Of a stretch of 8,192 bases of DNA, positions 6,501 to 8,192 are shown in pieces; within the stretch, counting starts at the first letter, position 1, and each line of letters opens with the position of its first letter. Under the pieces are notes generated by a model. It saw only the letters and a list, made by a program, of their open reading frames with translations. It had not been told where the DNA came from and searched no databases. The stretch comes from Hyphomicrobium sp. Lineage in GTDB: Bacteria > Pseudomonadota > Alphaproteobacteria > Rhizobiales > Hyphomicrobiaceae. The position numbers and the translations under genes were made by a program. The stretch covers positions 1 to 8,192 of the forward strand of contig JAUVPN010000112.1 in the NCBI GenBank assembly GCA_030598645.1. Direction: 5' to 3'.

Positions 6501-7304
6501 TTAGCTTGGCTGGCAGCTTGGGCAAAACCAAGCCGTGCGGCCTCCTATCTTCGTCGCTTGAACAGGCGCGCCGCAGCGGGGACACTTGCAGCCTTTGCCG
6601 CGGTGAGGCAGTAGCCAGTCCTGAGGGACACCACCTTCGATTTGTTCTGCCAAGATGCCTCGCTTGATGGCCTCTTGCAGCACATGCCGCATGGCCTTGA
6701 ACAAGCGTTCAGTATCGGCCGGGTCCAGGTCACCGATGAGCCCCTTAGGATTGAGGCCCGCCTGAAACAGGATTTCATCCGAATAGATGTTGCCAATCCC
6801 GGCGAGCTTGGATTGGTCCATCAAAGCTGACTTGATCACACTGCGTCTTGAACCGAGCCCAGCCTGAAAGGATTGGAGATCAAGCTTCGGGTTGAGCGCA
6901 TCAGGCCCCAGGTCATGCGATCGGATATATGCTTCCGCGGTCTTGGCCAGACCAACATGTCCGAGGCGGCGTCGCGAGGTGAACGCGATGCCGGTCCCAT
7001 CATCGAAGACGAAATGTAGCGCGGTGTATCGTGGCGGTTGGCGGTCTTTTGCTAGAGGGGCAATTTCACCCGTCATGCCGAAATGGAGGGCGAGCACACA
7101 ACCGCCGTCGAGCTCAACAAACAGATGCTTTCCGTGACGTTTGGTAGCGACCACGTGCTGGCCAACCACGGCCCGGGTGAGTTTCTTCGGCGTGATACGA
7201 TCGAGCAGACGGTTAACGAGGACACGAACCTGATAGATGGTCCGTCCGCGCGCCTTGCGCTCGAAACGCTGTCTGAAGATCTCGACGTCGGGCAACTCGG
7301 GCAT
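6501..7304 (-). CDS. Fpg/Nei family DNA glycosylase
   Basis: This 267-residue protein belongs to the formamidopyrimidine-DNA glycosylase (MutM)/endonuclease VIII family, which removes oxidised bases and nicks the strand. The start at 7304 is fixed by the obligatory MPELPDVE, in which Pro2 is the catalytic amine and Glu3 the acid. Lys59 (RHGKHLF) matches the conserved phosphate-contacting lysine. The helix-two-turn-helix reads GIGNIYSDEILFQAGLNP, and a four-Cys zinc finger (C241, C244, C261, C264) with Arg256 closes the protein. Two departures from E. coli Fpg are visible. The RRF wedge is RRL (112-114), and between the H2TH and the zinc finger the usual GGSS...DG...GYF and VYGR stretches are replaced by GGVPQDWLLPHRGKGC. 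This looks like a divergent subfamily, so the preferred lesion may not be 8-oxoguanine. No clear Shine-Dalgarno precedes the start. Confidence 0.93.
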   Translation of the reverse strand: MPELPDVEIFRQRFERKARGRTIYQVRVLVNRLLDRITPKKLTRAVVGQHVVATKRHGKHLFVELDGGCVLALHFGMTGEIAPLAKDRQPPRYTALHFVFDDGTGIAFTSRRRLGHVGLAKTAEAYIRSHDLGPDALNPKLDLQSFQAGLGSRRSVIKSALMDQSKLAGIGNIYSDEILFQAGLNPKGLIGDLDPADTERLFKAMRHVLQEAIKRGILAEQIEGGVPQDWLLPHRGKGCKCPRCGAPVQATKIGGRTAWFCPSCQPS

Positions 7305-7546
7305 TGTGCGTGGCGCACGTCAAACACAATGGCCAAATCATCAGTGCTAAGAACACGTTTGGCCAGCGTTGGTGTCCCATCTCATTCGGCACCGTTCAGG
7401 ATGTTGTGCCACGCCAAGCGTGCGTTAGCCAGTCGCCATCTTGATGTCCCGCTTCGACAATGAAAAGCTTTTGATTGCCAGGGCTTTGGGCCAAACCGTC
7501 CTCATGACGTTTTGCCTGGAATACATGGCTTGAGAAGGAGCTCGAC

Positions 7547-7627
7547 GTGAAGTCAGTGCTTCTAGCGATCGTCGGGCCCTGTTTTTTGTCAAATCCTGAG
7601 TTTTTGGACACTTCTACGCGCGCGTGA
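7547..7627 (+). CDS. Possible 26-residue small ORF
   Basis: A GTG at 7547 is preceded, at six-base spacing, by AAGGAG (7535-7540), one of the best-looking Shine-Dalgarno sites in the window. The frame encodes MKSVLLAIVGPCFLSNPEFL followed by DTSTRA, which starts like a short hydrophobic signal or membrane segment, and stops at 7627 within the ACGCGCGCGT palindrome. It could be a small membrane peptide, or the decayed 5' end of a longer gene. I recognise no family, and the evidence is the ribosome binding site plus hydrophobicity only. Confidence 0.22.
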   Translation: MKSVLLAIVGPCFLSNPEFLDTSTRA

Positions 7628-7642
7628 GACACGGGTCGATCG

Positions 7643-7672
7643 TTGATACCGAGCCGCCATCCGTCTTATGGT
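7643..7672 (+). promoter_or_regulatory. Candidate sigma-70 promoter for the DUF2189 gene
   Basis: TTGATA (7643-7648) and TATGGT (7667-7672) match the -35 and -10 consensus at five of six and four of six positions, with an 18-bp spacer. Transcription would start near 7679 and give a leader of about 55 bases before the ATG at 7735. This is a pattern match only. Confidence 0.35.
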
Positions 7673-7734
7673 TCTTACCTGCACATTTCAGCCCCGATAC
7701 ACCCAACAAGGGACGGCAAGGCAGGGAGTAAGGT

Positions 7735-8192
7735 ATGGCACAGGCGGATCAATGGCCCGGCGTACACCCGTTGACGGTCGATGACCTCGTCGATGTCATG
7801 GCTGCTGGCATACGGGATTTGCGGGCGGCCCCACAATACGGGCTCGCCTTTGGTGGCCTTTATGCGGCAGCGGGCTGGCTCCTCATCGCACTGCTCTGGT
7901 ATCTCGATCTGCCCTATCTCGCCTACCCGCTGGCATTGGGCTTTGCGCTGATTGCGCCATTCGCTGCGGTTGGCTTCTATTCCGTTAGCGATCACTTGGA
8001 CAAGGGCAAGCCGCTTTCATGGTCTAGTGTGTTTAGCGATATCAGGGATGCCGCGCGCGGCGATCTTGTTTATATGGCATTGGCTGCCGGATTTGCGCTT
8101 ATCCTGTGGATGTATATCGCTGCTATCCTGTTCGTCGGCTTCCTGGGTTTCGAAGGGTTCGATCCCGACCTTCTCAAGACACTCTTCACCAC
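7735..8192 (+). CDS. DUF2189 domain-containing integral membrane protein, N-terminal part
   Basis: The frame starts at an ATG at 7735, with GGGAG and AAGG just upstream, and stays open to the window edge, giving 152 complete codons. A short cytoplasmic-looking N-terminus (HPLTVDDLVDVMAAGIRDLR, 11-30) leads into the family's opening APQYGLAFGGLYAAAG. Hydrophobic helices follow at about 35-56, 61-83 and 111-137. The loop HLDKGKPLSWSSVF (87-100) after the second helix matches the family pattern of a charged segment followed by a Pro-Leu-Ser-Trp. These features fit DUF2189, a family of predicted inner-membrane proteins of roughly 260 residues without an assigned function. The C-terminal part lies outside the window. 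It diverges from the Fpg-like glycosylase gene and probably has its own promoter. Confidence 0.87.
   Translation, partial: MAQADQWPGVHPLTVDDLVDVMAAGIRDLRAAPQYGLAFGGLYAAAGWLLIALLWYLDLPYLAYPLALGFALIAPFAAVGFYSVSDHLDKGKPLSWSSVFSDIRDAARGDLVYMALAAGFALILWMYIAAILFVGFLGFEGFDPDLLKTLFT

Larger units (their letters stand above)
7305..7734. other. Divergent intergenic region upstream of the glycosylase and DUF2189 genes
   Basis: No well-supported gene lies in these 430 bases. Immediately upstream of the glycosylase start is a small inverted repeat, GTGCG-tgg-CGCAC. A 10-bp alternating palindrome, ACGCGCGCGT, lies at 7616-7625. A minus-strand frame from a GTG at 7632 to 7396 (78 codons) is open but has no ribosome binding site, mixed third-base composition and no family I recognise, so it may be a remnant. 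A plus-strand 26-codon ORF and a promoter candidate in this region are listed separately. Confidence 0.5.

Noticed and set aside
7396..7632. Minus-strand frame of 78 codons upstream of the glycosylase gene
   Set aside because: It has a GTG start without a ribosome binding site, undistinguished codon use and no family recognition. It is kept only as a note in the intergenic entry.
7675..7995. Minus-strand frame of 106 codons overlapping the DUF2189 gene start
   Set aside because: The plus strand encodes a clear DUF2189 membrane protein with a ribosome binding site; the antisense product has no recognisable features.

Overview
The window looks like an accessory stretch of a moderately GC-rich proteobacterial genome. 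An alphaproteobacterium of the Hyphomicrobiales (Bradyrhizobium or Mesorhizobium type) fits best. That placement rests on my memory of protein style and gene content, not on a search. No rRNA, tRNA, CRISPR array, transposase or integrase gene was recognised.

Layout. The left edge holds the first 41 codons of a minus-strand gene for a cyclic-2,3-diphosphoglycerate-synthetase-like GTPase. A divergent intergenic region of about 300 bp separates it from a plus-strand two-gene unit. The first gene encodes a penicillin-acylase-family Ntn amidohydrolase (431-2689) and the second a full-length GH3-family acyl-amido synthetase (2726-4261), 36 bp apart. This unit meets a minus-strand block tail to tail, with GC-rich hairpins in the 169 bp gap.

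The minus-strand block, in transcription order, is a divergent Fpg/Nei DNA glycosylase (7304-6501), a possible 28-codon ORF (6487-6401), RNA 3'-terminal phosphate cyclase rtcA (6385-5282), a GYD-domain protein (5163-4846) and a small conserved-looking hypothetical protein (4685-4431). After a 430 bp gap, a plus-strand DUF2189 membrane protein gene starts at 7735 and runs off the right edge.

How the genes may work together. The acylase/GH3 pair puts an enzyme that breaks amide bonds next to one that makes acyl-amino-acid amides. It may therefore build and hydrolyse an acyl conjugate, possibly of a plant-hormone-like carboxylic acid; the substrate is unknown. RtcA (RNA end repair) and the Fpg-like glycosylase (DNA base repair) sit together and suggest a stress or repair theme, but the spacings of about 115-160 bp do not prove one operon. 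No rtcB or rtcR lies in the window.
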